Shown: piece after piece, positions 1-7,808 of the stretch | How the letters are laid out: each line of letters begins with the position of its first letter | Position numbering within the stretch: the stretch's first letter is position 1 | Source of the DNA: Cellulomonas marina | GTDB taxonomy: Bacteria; Actinomycetota; Actinomycetes; Actinomycetales; Cellulomonadaceae | DNA: 64,000 bases | Direction of reading: 5' to 3' | Assembly (NCBI RefSeq): GCF_900111925.1 | Contig: NZ_FOKA01000007.1 | Span: forward strand, 62,001 to 126,000 | Translations under genes and position numbers: made by a program | Notes under the pieces: generated by a model | Seen by the model: only the letters and a program-made list of their open reading frames with translations | Database searches by the model: none | Told to the model about the DNA's origin: nothing

Positions 1-182
1 AACGGCATGCGCGACGCCGCCGGCACCTTGTTCAGCGCGCTGCGGGCCGCCACCTCGTGGAACGTGACGCCGGCGAACTCCGGCGTGCGCACGCTGCGGA
101 CCAGCCCCTGCAGGGCCAGCCCGGGCAGGGCGTCGCCGTCGGTCCCCCCGTCACCGCCGACCCGCTGCCCGTCCCACCGCAT
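1..182 (-). CDS. Rv2578c-family radical SAM protein, N-terminal 60 codons (cut by window edge)
   Basis: The reading frame starts at the ATG complementary to 180-182 and stays open to the left edge. The visible peptide begins MRWDGQRV and contains VRSVRTPEFAGVTFHEV followed by ALNKVP, which is the typical start of the actinobacterial Rv2578c-like radical SAM proteins. In that family an iron-sulfur CxxxCxxC motif follows shortly after this segment, but it lies outside the window, so the catalytic part cannot be checked. The substrate of the family is not known to me. The gene is on the same strand as the alditol oxidase and starts 45 bases downstream of its stop codon, so the two could be co-transcribed. 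Confidence 0.8.
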   Translation of the reverse strand, partial: MRWDGQRVGGDGGTDGDALPGLALQGLVRSVRTPEFAGVTFHEVAARSALNKVPAASRMP

Positions 183-226
183 GCCGTCATTCGAACACGC
201 GTACGAGTCCCGCCGCAAGCCCTCGC

Positions 227-1519
227 TCAGACGAGGCCGTGCCGCTCCAGCCACGCGTTGTGGAACCGGCCCTGGGGGTCGTACCGGGCGAAGAGGGCGC
301 GCGCGTCGTCGAACCGGGGGTAGGCCGCCGCGAGCGCGGCCGGCGAACCGGCGACCTCGGCCGTGAAGACCTTGCCCCAGTGCGGCCGCGCCCCCAGGGG
401 CACGAGCGCCTCCTCGACGGCGGGCAGCACCCCCTCGACCTCCTCCTGGCGCCGCTGCCACGTGAAGTGCAGGGCGACGGAGTCCTGGCGGTAGGCCGTG
501 CTGAGCCACAGGTCGTCGGCGGCGACGGTGCGCACCTCGCTGACGTGCAGCAGCGGCGTGATCCGCGGCGACAGGTCCCGCAGCCGCTGCATCGCCTCGG
601 CGGCGTGCGCGCGCGGGAGCAGGTACTCCGACTGGATCTCCTCCCCCGCGCTGGGCGTGAACTCCATGCGGAAGTGGGGCAGCCGCTCGTGCCACGGCCC
701 GGCGACACCGAGCTGCTCGGTCGGGCTCTGCGGGTCCCCGCCCGGGACGGGGTGCAGGGCGACGGTGGACGGGACGGCACCGGCCGGCGCCCGCCGCGGG
801 TCCTCCGTGCCGTCCGCCCGCACGCGGCGCTTGCGCCAGAGCTGCCCGACGGCGTCGCCCGACCAGTCGGTGAAGAGGCTGACGGAGTCGGCGGTGGCGG
901 TGACCGCGTCGTAGTCGGCGAGGACGAGGTCCCAGGGCAGACCGGTGGCGACCTCCTGGGCGACGTCGTAGGTCGGCTCGACGTCGAGCGTCAGCGCCGT
1001 GACGACGCCGATGGCCCCCAGGTGCACGACCGCCCCCGCGAGGTCGGCGTCGGCGCGGGTCAGCGTCCGGCGCTCGCCCGTCCCGTCGACGAGCTCGAGC
1101 CCGGCCACGGCCGCCGACAGGTTCTGCACGCCGTCGCCGGACCCGTGCGTGGCCGTGGCGGTCGAGCCCGCGACGGTGATGTGCGGCAGGGACGCCATCG
1201 TCGCCAGCGCCCAGCCCTGCGCGTGCAGCGCCGCGGCCACCTCCCCGTAGCGCAGGGGCCCGACGACGCGCACCTGCCGCGCGGCGGTGTCGACCTCGAC
1301 GGACGCGGGCAGCGCGTCGAGCACGACGAGCTCGTCGGAGTCCGCGATGGCGTTGAAGCAGTGGCGGCTGCCGAGCGCCCGCAGCCGCGGCGCGCGCGCC
1401 ACGAGGTCGGCCAGCTCCTCCACGCTGCGCGGCCGGTGCACGGCGCGGGCGGAGTAGGTGAGGTTGCCCGCCCAGTTGGTGAGGGTCGGTCCGTCCACGG
1501 CGGCGTCAGCGAGGGTCAC
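227..1519 (-). CDS. aldO: Alditol/xylitol oxidase (FAD-dependent, AldO/XyoA type)
   Basis: A 430-residue flavoprotein predicted to oxidise the terminal hydroxyl of sugar alcohols such as xylitol or sorbitol to the aldose, with oxygen reduced to hydrogen peroxide. It resembles Streptomyces AldO along its whole length: TNWAGNLTYSA near the N-terminus, the FAD segment LGSRHCFN with His53 in the place of the covalent flavin histidine, MASLPHITVAGSTATATHGSG (residues about 108-128), SVSLFTDW, PGPWHERLPHFRMEFTPS, and PHWGKVF near the C-terminus. Length fits the family (about 420). The cytoplasmic, single-domain-pair layout (FAD-binding plus ALO-type substrate domain) is expected for it. No dedicated sugar-alcohol transporter or kinase is next to it. 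Confidence 0.92.
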   Translation of the reverse strand: MTLADAAVDGPTLTNWAGNLTYSARAVHRPRSVEELADLVARAPRLRALGSRHCFNAIADSDELVVLDALPASVEVDTAARQVRVVGPLRYGEVAAALHAQGWALATMASLPHITVAGSTATATHGSGDGVQNLSAAVAGLELVDGTGERRTLTRADADLAGAVVHLGAIGVVTALTLDVEPTYDVAQEVATGLPWDLVLADYDAVTATADSVSLFTDWSGDAVGQLWRKRRVRADGTEDPRRAPAGAVPSTVALHPVPGGDPQSPTEQLGVAGPWHERLPHFRMEFTPSAGEEIQSEYLLPRAHAAEAMQRLRDLSPRITPLLHVSEVRTVAADDLWLSTAYRQDSVALHFTWQRRQEEVEGVLPAVEEALVPLGARPHWGKVFTAEVAGSPAALAAAYPRFDDARALFARYDPQGRFHNAWLERHGLV

Positions 1520-1528
1520 CGGATCAGA

Positions 1529-2412
1529 CTAGGTCGGGCAGGTCTCCGCCACGTGGCCGGGCGTGCCGGGGGTGCTCAGCGCGCGGTCGCGCAGCACGGT
1601 GGACGACGGCCGGTCGGGTCGGCGCAGGCGTCGGCCCAGCCGGCGACGGGGTCTGCACCGGCGCGCGCGTCGTCGGGGACGTACTCGACGTCGAGGACGT
1701 GCGGGCCGTAGACGGCCGCGTAGGCGGCGCACTCGTCGTACGCCACGCACTCCTCCGCGACCACGAGGTCGAACCCGGCCTCGTCCCGGCCGCGGGCGCC
1801 GAGGTCGGCCGCGTTCTTCTGCGCGACGGCCAGGCCGAGGCCGTGGGCGCGGGCGACGACGAGCCGGGCGAGCGCGAGCGCGTCGTCGGCGGTCAGCCGC
1901 CCGCCGGACCGCGTCCAGGAGTCGAGGTTGTCCAGCTCCACGGCGTCGAAGCCGGCGTCGGCGCAGCGCTGGAGGACGGAGTCGAGCCGCTCGGCGACGG
2001 CCGCGCGCCGGGCGGCGGTGGAGGTGTCGAGGAGCAGCTCGTCGGGCCAGCCGGGGTCGACGACGGGGGTGCCGCGGTCGCCGTGCAGGACGAGGTCGGG
2101 GTGGTCGGCCAGCCAGGTGTCGCGCTCCTGCGGCTGGGTCTGGAAGGCGTTGACGTAGCACGCGGACCAGAGCCCGGGGGCGGGGACGTCGGTGGCGTCG
2201 CGGACCACCCCGTCGATCCCGGGGGCCGGCGGGTAGGCGCCGCCGAGCTGGTAGTCGACGACGGCGTCGACGGGCGGCAGACGCCGTGCGGACGCGGCCT
2301 CGTCGCCGGCCGGGGTGCAGCCCACGAGCGGGACGAGCGCCACCAGCCCGAGCAGCACGCCCACGAGCCGTCGTGCACCGCCCCGGGCGCGCGCACGGGC
2401 ACGGTCGCCCAT
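1529..2412 (-). CDS. Secreted GH114-like lipoprotein with an apparent C-terminal frameshift
   Basis: The start is the ATG at 2412, which opens a lipoprotein signal: an Arg-rich N-region, LVGVLLGLVALVPLVGC, and a Cys lipobox. The mature part has the TIM-barrel signatures of glycoside hydrolase family 114 / TM1410-type proteins: a substrate strand ending VDYQLGGAYPP, then ACYVNAFQTQ, HGDRGTPVVDPGWP, FDAVELDNLDSW (catalytic acid region) and VAQKN. Family members are predicted endo-alpha-1,4-polygalactosaminidases; the substrate here is unproven. The literal frame stops at 1576 with an unfamily-like tail, but the next frame from about 1615 down to 1529 encodes STVLRDRALSTPGTPGHV and a final Cys, which is how homologues end. 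One missing base near 1610-1622 would restore a 293-residue protein. Upstream codons 2413-2619 are antisense to the tRNA and are not part of the gene. Confidence 0.75.
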
Positions 2413-2535
2413 CGGCGGTCCTCCCACGGTCGGCGCGGTCGTCCTGCACCACCCGCCGGGCGACCCCAGGAACCGGCACAGCCGTACCGGCGGAGCAGGT
2501 AGGATCGTCGGCGCACAGCCCCGCGGGGCCGTCGC

Positions 2536-2606
2536 GCGGGTGTAGTTCAATGGTAGAACTTCAGCTTCCCAAGCTGAGAGCGCGGGTTCGATTCCCGTCA
2601 CCCGCT
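2536..2606 (+). tRNA. tRNA-Gly (CCC anticodon)
   Basis: The cloverleaf is readable by eye: acceptor GCGGGTG pairs with CACCCGC, the D-arm is GTTC-AATGGTA-GAAC, the anticodon stem TCAGC/GCTGA encloses the loop TTCCCAA (anticodon CCC), and the T-arm is CGGGTTCGATTCCCG. An encoded CCA follows at 2607-2609. The 3' part from 2580 is duplicated at 11877, so the 3' half of the gene was donated by the integrated island and remains functional. No terminator hairpin follows directly; a plausible one lies beyond the right island end at 11927-11957. Confidence 0.95.
2580..2602 (+). repeat. attL core of the tRNA-Gly island
   Basis: This 23-bp stretch of the tRNA-Gly anticodon-stem/T-arm region is repeated exactly at 11877-11899. 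Similarity extends on both sides (TTCCCA, CTGAG on the left; GCTCC on the right) with scattered mismatches. An integrase reading frame begins 111 bases downstream. This is the standard arrangement of a tyrosine-recombinase element that inserts in a tRNA 3' end and rebuilds it. Confidence 0.88.
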
Positions 2607-2681
2607 CCAGTATTTCCACAGGTCAGGGCTTTACGGCGGCCCTGTCAGACCTTGCTGGCCCCCTTCTGCTGGTCGGCTCGA

Positions 2682-2696
2682 GCCATAACGTGCCAT
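2682..2696 (+). repeat. Left copy of the 15-bp GCCATAACGTGCCAT repeat (candidate integrase arm site)
   Basis: GCCATAACGTGCCAT occurs here, just inside attL and 18 bases before the integrase start, and again at 11742-11756 just inside attR. The right copy reads TGCCAT-AACG-TGCCAT, a direct repeat of a 6-base half site. Position at both element ends suggests arm-type binding sites for the integrase or excisionase. That role is inferred from position only. Confidence 0.6.
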
Positions 2697-2713
2697 AGCG
2701 AAGAGGTCCGACC

Positions 2714-4161
2714 ATGACCGCTGCGACCGCATCCCGACGCCACCGCCGCGCCTCTGGCGCCGTCCGCCGACTGCCGTCCGGGAGGTGGCAGGCGCGGTTA
2801 CGGGGCCTGACGGCGCGCTGCGAACCCTGGGACGTTCCCGACCAAGGTGGAGGCGGACCAGGAGCTGGCGCACGAGGTCTCGCGGATGGCGCGCGGCGTA
2901 TGGCGGGACCCGCGGCTGGGCGAGCAGCCGCTTGGGGAGTGGTTCCGCGGGTGGATCGCGACCCGGACGGATCTGGCGCCGAGCACGCAGGCGTTGTACT
3001 CGCGGCCGCTCGAGCGGTGGATCGACGCTGAGGTGCCCGTGGTGGGCAAGGCGCGGCAGCGAGCCGTGCGGTTGGAGCGCAGTCGCTGGCGTCGGTGACG
3101 CCGGCGGTTGTGCGGGAGTGGGACGCCGCCGTGCTGGCCGAGGCGTCGCGGCGGGCCGCTGACCGGTGGTCGCGGGCGGCGTCGACGCCGAAGCGCGTCA
3201 ACGCGGCGATCCGGACGTGGGCAATCGAGAACGCGCGCGCGGTCGCGGCGACCGGGCGGATGCTGGTCGAGCTGCGCGAGGCGTGGCTTGAGGCGACCGG
3301 TGGCGTCGTTGCGGGCCTGCGCGAGAGCCGACGGAACCTCGGCCACACCGAGGCGGCGCAGGCCTACCGGCTGCTGCACACCGGGATGGCTCAGGCCGTG
3401 TCCGATGGGCTCATCCCGGCCAACCCGTGCGCGGTCAAAGGCGCGAGCCAGCGCGATTCCCGACACCGGACGGAGCGGCGGGTGCTGGCGCCGGCCGAGC
3501 TGTGGGCACTCGCCGACGCTATGCCCGAGCGCTACCGCGCGGCCGTCGTGGTGTCGTTCCTGTCTGGACGGCGGGCGGGCGAGCTGTTCGCGCTCCAGCG
3601 GAAGCACGTCGACGTCGCGGCGGGGACGATCCGCGTCGAGCAGTCGCTCGCGCGCTCGGGCTCAGGCAGCGACGGCCCGTTCTCGGCGACGAAGTCCCGC
3701 GCCGGCCTCCGAACGGTCGCCGTGCCGGCCGTGGCTCTCGAGGTTCTCGCCGAGCACATGACGCGCGTCACGCCCGAACTAGGCAACGTCCTCGTTTACG
3801 GCACAGCGTCGGGCCGCCCGCTCACCAGCGGCAGCCGCTCGACGATGTTCGCCCGCGCCCGCCAAGCGATCGGCCGCGACGACCTCACTGGCACGACCTC
3901 CGCCACTCGGCGCTGACGCTCGTCGCACTCACCGGGGCGACACTCCCCGAGCTCATGCAGCGCGCTGGCCACTCCACACCCCGCGCAGCCCTCCACTACC
4001 AGCACGCCGCCGGCGACGCCCAACACCGCATCGCCAAGCGGCTCGAGGTTGTTCTCGCACCGCAGCGCCAAGAGGACGCAGCCACCATCCAGTTGATGAG
4101 CACGCTCTCGAGGTGCCGACAAGCCCGTGATTGGTCGCGCTATCTAGTCCGAGACCCGTGA
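2714..4161 (+). pseudogene. int: Tyrosine site-specific integrase, interrupted by four single-base frame breaks
   Basis: Joined across frames the product is a full phage/ICE-type tyrosine recombinase. An AP2-like N-terminal arm-binding part begins GAVRRLPSGRWQARLRG and continues PDGALRTLG, FPTKVEADQELAHEV; then GEWFRGWIATRTDLAPSTQ (core-binding) and a catalytic domain with SGRRAGELFAL (first Arg), WHDLRHSALTLV (H-x-x-R box), MQRAGHST (His) and ALHYQHA (Tyr). The frame changes near 2808, 2832, 3076 and 3888, each time as if one base were missing. As written, no functional protein can be made, so the element would be immobile. If the breaks are sequence errors the integrase is intact. It lies directly beside attL and reads into the island. 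Confidence 0.85.
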
Positions 4162-4461
4162 GTCGGCGAAAATCGCCCGGGCGTATGCGGCTCCCTGGCG
4201 ACCCCTCAGCCCACCCGGTCCGTCCGTCGGCATCATCTCGGCGGCCTTGCGGGAGTTAGTCTTGGAGAGAGAGCGGTTGATCTCCTTGCCGTCGCGCGTA
4301 ACCCGAAGAAAGTCGCCGGGCACGGCGTAGGTGAAGGGCAGACCCGTGATCGTGTGGAACGTCTCGCCTGCGTGGGCCTGGATATGCCACCAGAGCCGCT
4401 CGCAGTCGTCTATCTCGCGAGTCTCGCCAGGTCCGGGCGAGCTGACGAGGCCGGCGCGTCG
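4144..4461 (-). other. Start-less open frame for a small restriction-associated protein or C-terminal extension
   Basis: From the TAG that ends the restriction gene (4462-4464) the same frame stays open for 105 more codons, to a TAG at 4144-4146. It has no ATG, GTG or TTG near its beginning. The peptide looks like real protein: DDCERLWWHIQAHAGETFHT, ITGLPFTYAVPGDFLRVTRD, KTNSRKAAEMMPTDGPG and RGRQGAAYARAIFADSRV. It resembles small (about 95-residue) conserved proteins that I recall next to restriction systems, but I cannot name the family. It is either a separate gene that lost its start through a frame break, or the C-terminus of the endonuclease cut off by an amber codon. Its end overlaps the integrase C-terminal frame on the other strand. 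Confidence 0.5.
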
Positions 4462-5805
4462 CTACTCCGTCGTCAAGGAGCGCGACGCCACCCTGCAGCC
4501 GCCGTACCCGTTCGCCGCGTCGAAGCGGATTTTCAGCTTCGGCTTCCGTGCATTCCCGTCCGGCTGTCTACCCTGCGCCATGACCGTGAACTGCCCATGC
4601 CGCATGGCTTCTTCGAGTGTGGGCTGATCTTGCAGGTGGTACGCGTCGAGACGCAGTGGCCTGAAGCCGGACTTGAGGGCGCGGGAACGCTCATGGGCCG
4701 GGCCAGCGCTCCGCTGCTCGCGATGCCAGGCGTCGAACGCCACGCTGTCGGAGTAGTCGGGGTCGCCCGTCAGCACGATGAAGCCGAGCCCGCCTGGCTC
4801 GGTCAGGCCAGCCTCGATCGCGTCGAGGTCGTTCAGGATCGCTGCGTTCTCTCGGCCAGTGCTGTGGGCCTTGAGGTCCCATGTGGTGCGCAGCGAGTAG
4901 TCGAACGAGGTGTTGAGGACGCGCTTGGGCCCGCCGCCGAACGTGTTGACGAGTGCGGCGATGCCGACGTACTCGAAGTGCCAGCCGATCCACTCCGTCT
5001 GGCGCCAGTGGCGGAACTCGGCGTCGCGCATCGCCTCCACGCAGCGCCGACCGTCCCATGTCGCGTCGATCGCGCCGTCGAGTGCTGCGAGGAGCGCGTG
5101 CGCCTCCTCGCCGGGTGTCGCGAAGGCGTCGGCAGGGCCCTGGCCAAGGAGGCCGAGGCGCCGTTCGCCGGCGGCCAGGAGCGCGTTGAGCCCTTCCAGG
5201 GTGATGGTCTGACCGGTGGACCAGTATCGCGGGCTCCAGGGTGCCCCGAGCCGTGCTGCGATGGCGGCGCCCAGGTCGACCTTGTTCAGCGCCGTGTCGA
5301 CGTCGAGGCTGAGGCCGGTGGCGAGGTCCACCAGGACTGACTTGCGTTCCTTGCTGCCGGGGCCGAGGTCTTGAGGTCCGCTTCGGGTCAGGGCGGAGAT
5401 CCGGTTGACGGCCTCGAGCTTGCTGCGAGCGGGACGGAAGCCGCCGATGCCGAGTTCTTCGGCGAACGCCTCCTCGACTGCGGAGCGGACGGCGCGTTGA
5501 TGGAGCTCGAAGGTTGCGGCCTCGAGCAGCGTGTTCAGGCCGTGGAGGGTGATCGTGGAGCCGCGCGACCATGCGGCGGGCGTCCACTCGGCGTCGAGTG
5601 CGCGCGCGAGGTGGGCACCGAGTACGGGCTTGGCGGCGTGGTCGTCCACCGGCAGGTTCAGGCGGCGTGCGAGTGCGAGGAGGACCGACTTCTTTTCGGT
5701 GCTCCCTGGGCCGAGGGGCTCAGGTGGTGCGCCCGCGAGCGCGTAGAGCCGCGCGACCGCCTCGGCCTTCGAGGCAGCTGGGAGGAACTTCTCGGTCGGG
5801 ACCAT
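4462..5805 (-). CDS. Putative type II restriction endonuclease with duplicated N-terminal domain
   Basis: The ATG at 5805 opens a 447-residue soluble protein. Residues about 11-105 and 126-215 are two copies of one domain; both carry SK-EAV, LGPGS-E-KSVL and a WS-G-TITL-GLN-LL block. The C-terminal part contains EYVGIAALVNTFGGGPKRV, then FDYSLRTTWDLKAHS, whose D...DLK spacing could be a PD-(D/E)xK nuclease core. It begins 11 bases after the stop of the C5 methyltransferase on the same strand, and a Vsr gene diverges from that pair. This context is what makes a cognate restriction enzyme the best call. The recognition sequence cannot be read from the protein, and I do not recognise a named restriction family. 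See the in-frame continuation after its TAG. Confidence 0.65.
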   Translation of the reverse strand: MVPTEKFLPAASKAEAVARLYALAGAPPEPLGPGSTEKKSVLLALARRLNLPVDDHAAKPVLGAHLARALDAEWTPAAWSRGSTITLHGLNTLLEAATFELHQRAVRSAVEEAFAEELGIGGFRPARSKLEAVNRISALTRSGPQDLGPGSKERKSVLVDLATGLSLDVDTALNKVDLGAAIAARLGAPWSPRYWSTGQTITLEGLNALLAAGERRLGLLGQGPADAFATPGEEAHALLAALDGAIDATWDGRRCVEAMRDAEFRHWRQTEWIGWHFEYVGIAALVNTFGGGPKRVLNTSFDYSLRTTWDLKAHSTGRENAAILNDLDAIEAGLTEPGGLGFIVLTGDPDYSDSVAFDAWHREQRSAGPAHERSRALKSGFRPLRLDAYHLQDQPTLEEAMRHGQFTVMAQGRQPDGNARKPKLKIRFDAANGYGGCRVASRSLTTE

Positions 5806-5816
5806 CAGCCGCGAGG

Positions 5817-7187
5817 CTAGCGGCCGGCGAGCATCTCCCGGAGGCGGTCGTCGGGCGAGCTCGGGGCGTCCAAGACAGCGGCGACGATGCGCTGGCCGAC
5901 CGGCGTGCGCTTGAGTATGTCCTCGTCACGTGCGACGTGGGCTTTGAGGACGTTCCAGACGGCACCGACGTTCACGCCGTTGCCGAGCTGGCGGTACGTG
6001 GCTGAGGCAGGCTGGGTACCGAAGGTGAACTCGTCGGGCAGGCCCTGGAGCCGGGCGGCCTCGCGCGGGCTGAGCCGACGCCCGCGCGGTCCGATGATCG
6101 AGGTCTGGGTGATCGCGACGAGAGCAGGCAGGTACGTGGGCCGCTTGGCGCGGATCCCCGAGGGGCGGAAGTGCATGACGGTGTCCCACAGCCGCGGGGT
6201 GTCCTGCGCCTGCCACTCGAGCTTGCGGCGCGACGGGGGGAACGCCTCGGTGAAGACCCCCCACTTCGAGGCCCAACGGTCGATCACGCGGCGGTGGGCG
6301 TCGTAGAAGGCCGCGTTCTTCACGAGGAAGTCCCGCTTCCATGCGGGGGTCTCATGCGAACGGAACTGCTCAGCCAGGTCGGCAGCCTTGGCCGCAGTGG
6401 TGGGCCAGGAGTCGGCCCACAGCGGGAAGCCGGGCAGGCGGCGCCCCTCGCGCTCCTCCCACATCAGCTCGACAAAGTCGTTCCAAGCGTCGATCCACAG
6501 CTTCTCCTGAACGGACAGGTCGCAACCGGAGACGTGGTGGTCAGGGTCGAGGTAGTCGTCGAGCGACCACTCGGAGGCCGGATCGAACCCGTCCACGCGC
6601 GTGCGAGGGGTCACGACCGGCTCCGGCTCGATCCCTGCGCCGATGCCCTCGGGGTTGTAGGTCGCCGTGAGGAAGACCCGCTCGCGGACCTGCGGCCGGC
6701 CGCCGTGCGACCGCGGCAGCTGGTGGGGTGAGAAGACCGCAGGCGTCTCCGAAACCCGATAGCCCTCGTCGCGGAGCGTCTCGACGATGACCTGCCACTC
6801 GTGACGATGCCTGGGGCCGGCGAGATTCCGCACGTTCTCGAGCAGGAGCACCGAGGGGTGGTGGGCCCTGACGATGTTAAGGATGTTCCAGTACAGCGTC
6901 CCGCGCGTCTCCTCCATGCCGCGCTGGGCACCGGACTTGGAAAACGGCTGGCAAGGGAAGCCTGCGGCAAGCACGTCGTGCGCGGGGACGGTCATCTCGG
7001 TGTCCGTGGCGTCCCTGGTGACGTCGCCCAGCGGGCTGTGGCCCCAGTTGAGCTCGTAGACCCTCGCCGCGGCCGGGTCGATCTCGACCGAGTACACGCC
7101 CTTGCCCCCGAACGCCGCCAGCGCGGCGGCGAAGCCGCCGATGCCGGCGAACAGGTCAGCGAAGCGGAACGCCGGCTCGGAGGTCAT
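5817..7187 (-). CDS. DNA (cytosine-5) methyltransferase
   Basis: The ATG at 7187 gives 456 residues. All hallmark C5-methyltransferase motifs are visible: FADLFAGIGGFAAAL (SAM binding, motif I), VEIDPAAARVY (II), GFPCQPFSKSG with the catalytic Cys (IV), LLLENVRNL (VI), RPQVRERVF (VIII), and GLPDEFTFG followed by TYRQLGNGVNV (IX-X). A target recognition domain of about 160 residues separates VIII from IX. It methylates a cytosine in a specific duplex site to protect the host. The downstream restriction gene (11-base gap) and the divergent Vsr repair nuclease complete the module. About 117 bases separate its start from the vsr start, so both promoters must lie there. Confidence 0.93.
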   Translation of the reverse strand: MTSEPAFRFADLFAGIGGFAAALAAFGGKGVYSVEIDPAAARVYELNWGHSPLGDVTRDATDTEMTVPAHDVLAAGFPCQPFSKSGAQRGMEETRGTLYWNILNIVRAHHPSVLLLENVRNLAGPRHRHEWQVIVETLRDEGYRVSETPAVFSPHQLPRSHGGRPQVRERVFLTATYNPEGIGAGIEPEPVVTPRTRVDGFDPASEWSLDDYLDPDHHVSGCDLSVQEKLWIDAWNDFVELMWEEREGRRLPGFPLWADSWPTTAAKAADLAEQFRSHETPAWKRDFLVKNAAFYDAHRRVIDRWASKWGVFTEAFPPSRRKLEWQAQDTPRLWDTVMHFRPSGIRAKRPTYLPALVAITQTSIIGPRGRRLSPREAARLQGLPDEFTFGTQPASATYRQLGNGVNVGAVWNVLKAHVARDEDILKRTPVGQRIVAAVLDAPSSPDDRLREMLAGR

Positions 7188-7304
7188 ACCCGAAGCGTAA
7201 AACGTCTGTTCGAGCCACTCAAGCTCCGTCACCGTGTCGCTGTGGGCACGTCGAGGTAGTCCAGGGCTGTGGATGGAGCGGGCTCGCGCGGCGAGGATGG
7301 TGGA

Positions 7305-7772
7305 GTGCCGCCCACCTTCCACGTCCCCACCCACCCCGGGTCCACGGGCGAGGCGGTGTCGCGGCGGATGAGCACCCTCAGACGGAAGGACAACGACGCC
7401 GAGCTCGCCGTCCGCAGGCTCCTTCACGCCGCCGGCTACCGGTACCGGGTCCACTACCCGATCCCAGGACTCCCGCGACGGACCATCGACATCGCCTTCA
7501 CCCGCGCCAAGGTCGCGGTCTTCATCGACGGCTGCTTCTGGCACGGATGCCCGGACCACGGAACCGCGCCGCGCTCGAACGCCGCATGGTGGGAGGCCAA
7601 GCTCTCAGCGAACCGCCGTCGAGACAGCGACACTGCAGCTCACCTCCGCGACTCTGGCTGGACGGTGCTGCGCATTTGGGAGCACGAAGCACCACAGACG
7701 GCGGCCATCTCGATAACCGGCGCCCTATCGGGACGGACCGATATCCTCGGCAAGCACCCCACGGATCGGTGA
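7305..7772 (+). CDS. vsr: Very short patch repair (Vsr) mismatch endonuclease
   Basis: A 155-residue T:G mismatch nicking enzyme that repairs deaminated 5-methylcytosine made by the neighbouring methyltransferase. Family signatures are present: SRRMSTLRRKDNDAELAVRR at the start, YRVHYPIPGLPRRTIDIAF, VAVFIDGCFWHGCPDH (metal and catalytic residues), WWEAKLSANRRRDSD and LRIWEHE. I chose the GTG at 7305 because it follows a GAGG box with suitable spacing and gives the usual Vsr length. It is divergent from the methyltransferase and 36 bases ahead of the DUF262 gene, so it may be the first gene of that operon. Confidence 0.92.
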   Translation: MPPTFHVPTHPGSTGEAVSRRMSTLRRKDNDAELAVRRLLHAAGYRYRVHYPIPGLPRRTIDIAFTRAKVAVFIDGCFWHGCPDHGTAPRSNAAWWEAKLSANRRRDSDTAAHLRDSGWTVLRIWEHEAPQTAAISITGALSGRTDILGKHPTDR

Positions 7773-7808
7773 GGCAGAGGGGTGGACACCGGGCAAGGAG
7801 GGGGAGTC

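Noticed and set aside
2413..2619. N-terminal extension of the GH114 lipoprotein beginning MEILERVTGIEPALSAW
   Set aside because: This stretch is the antisense of tRNA-Gly and its flank, a common artefact. The lipoprotein signal starts at 2412.
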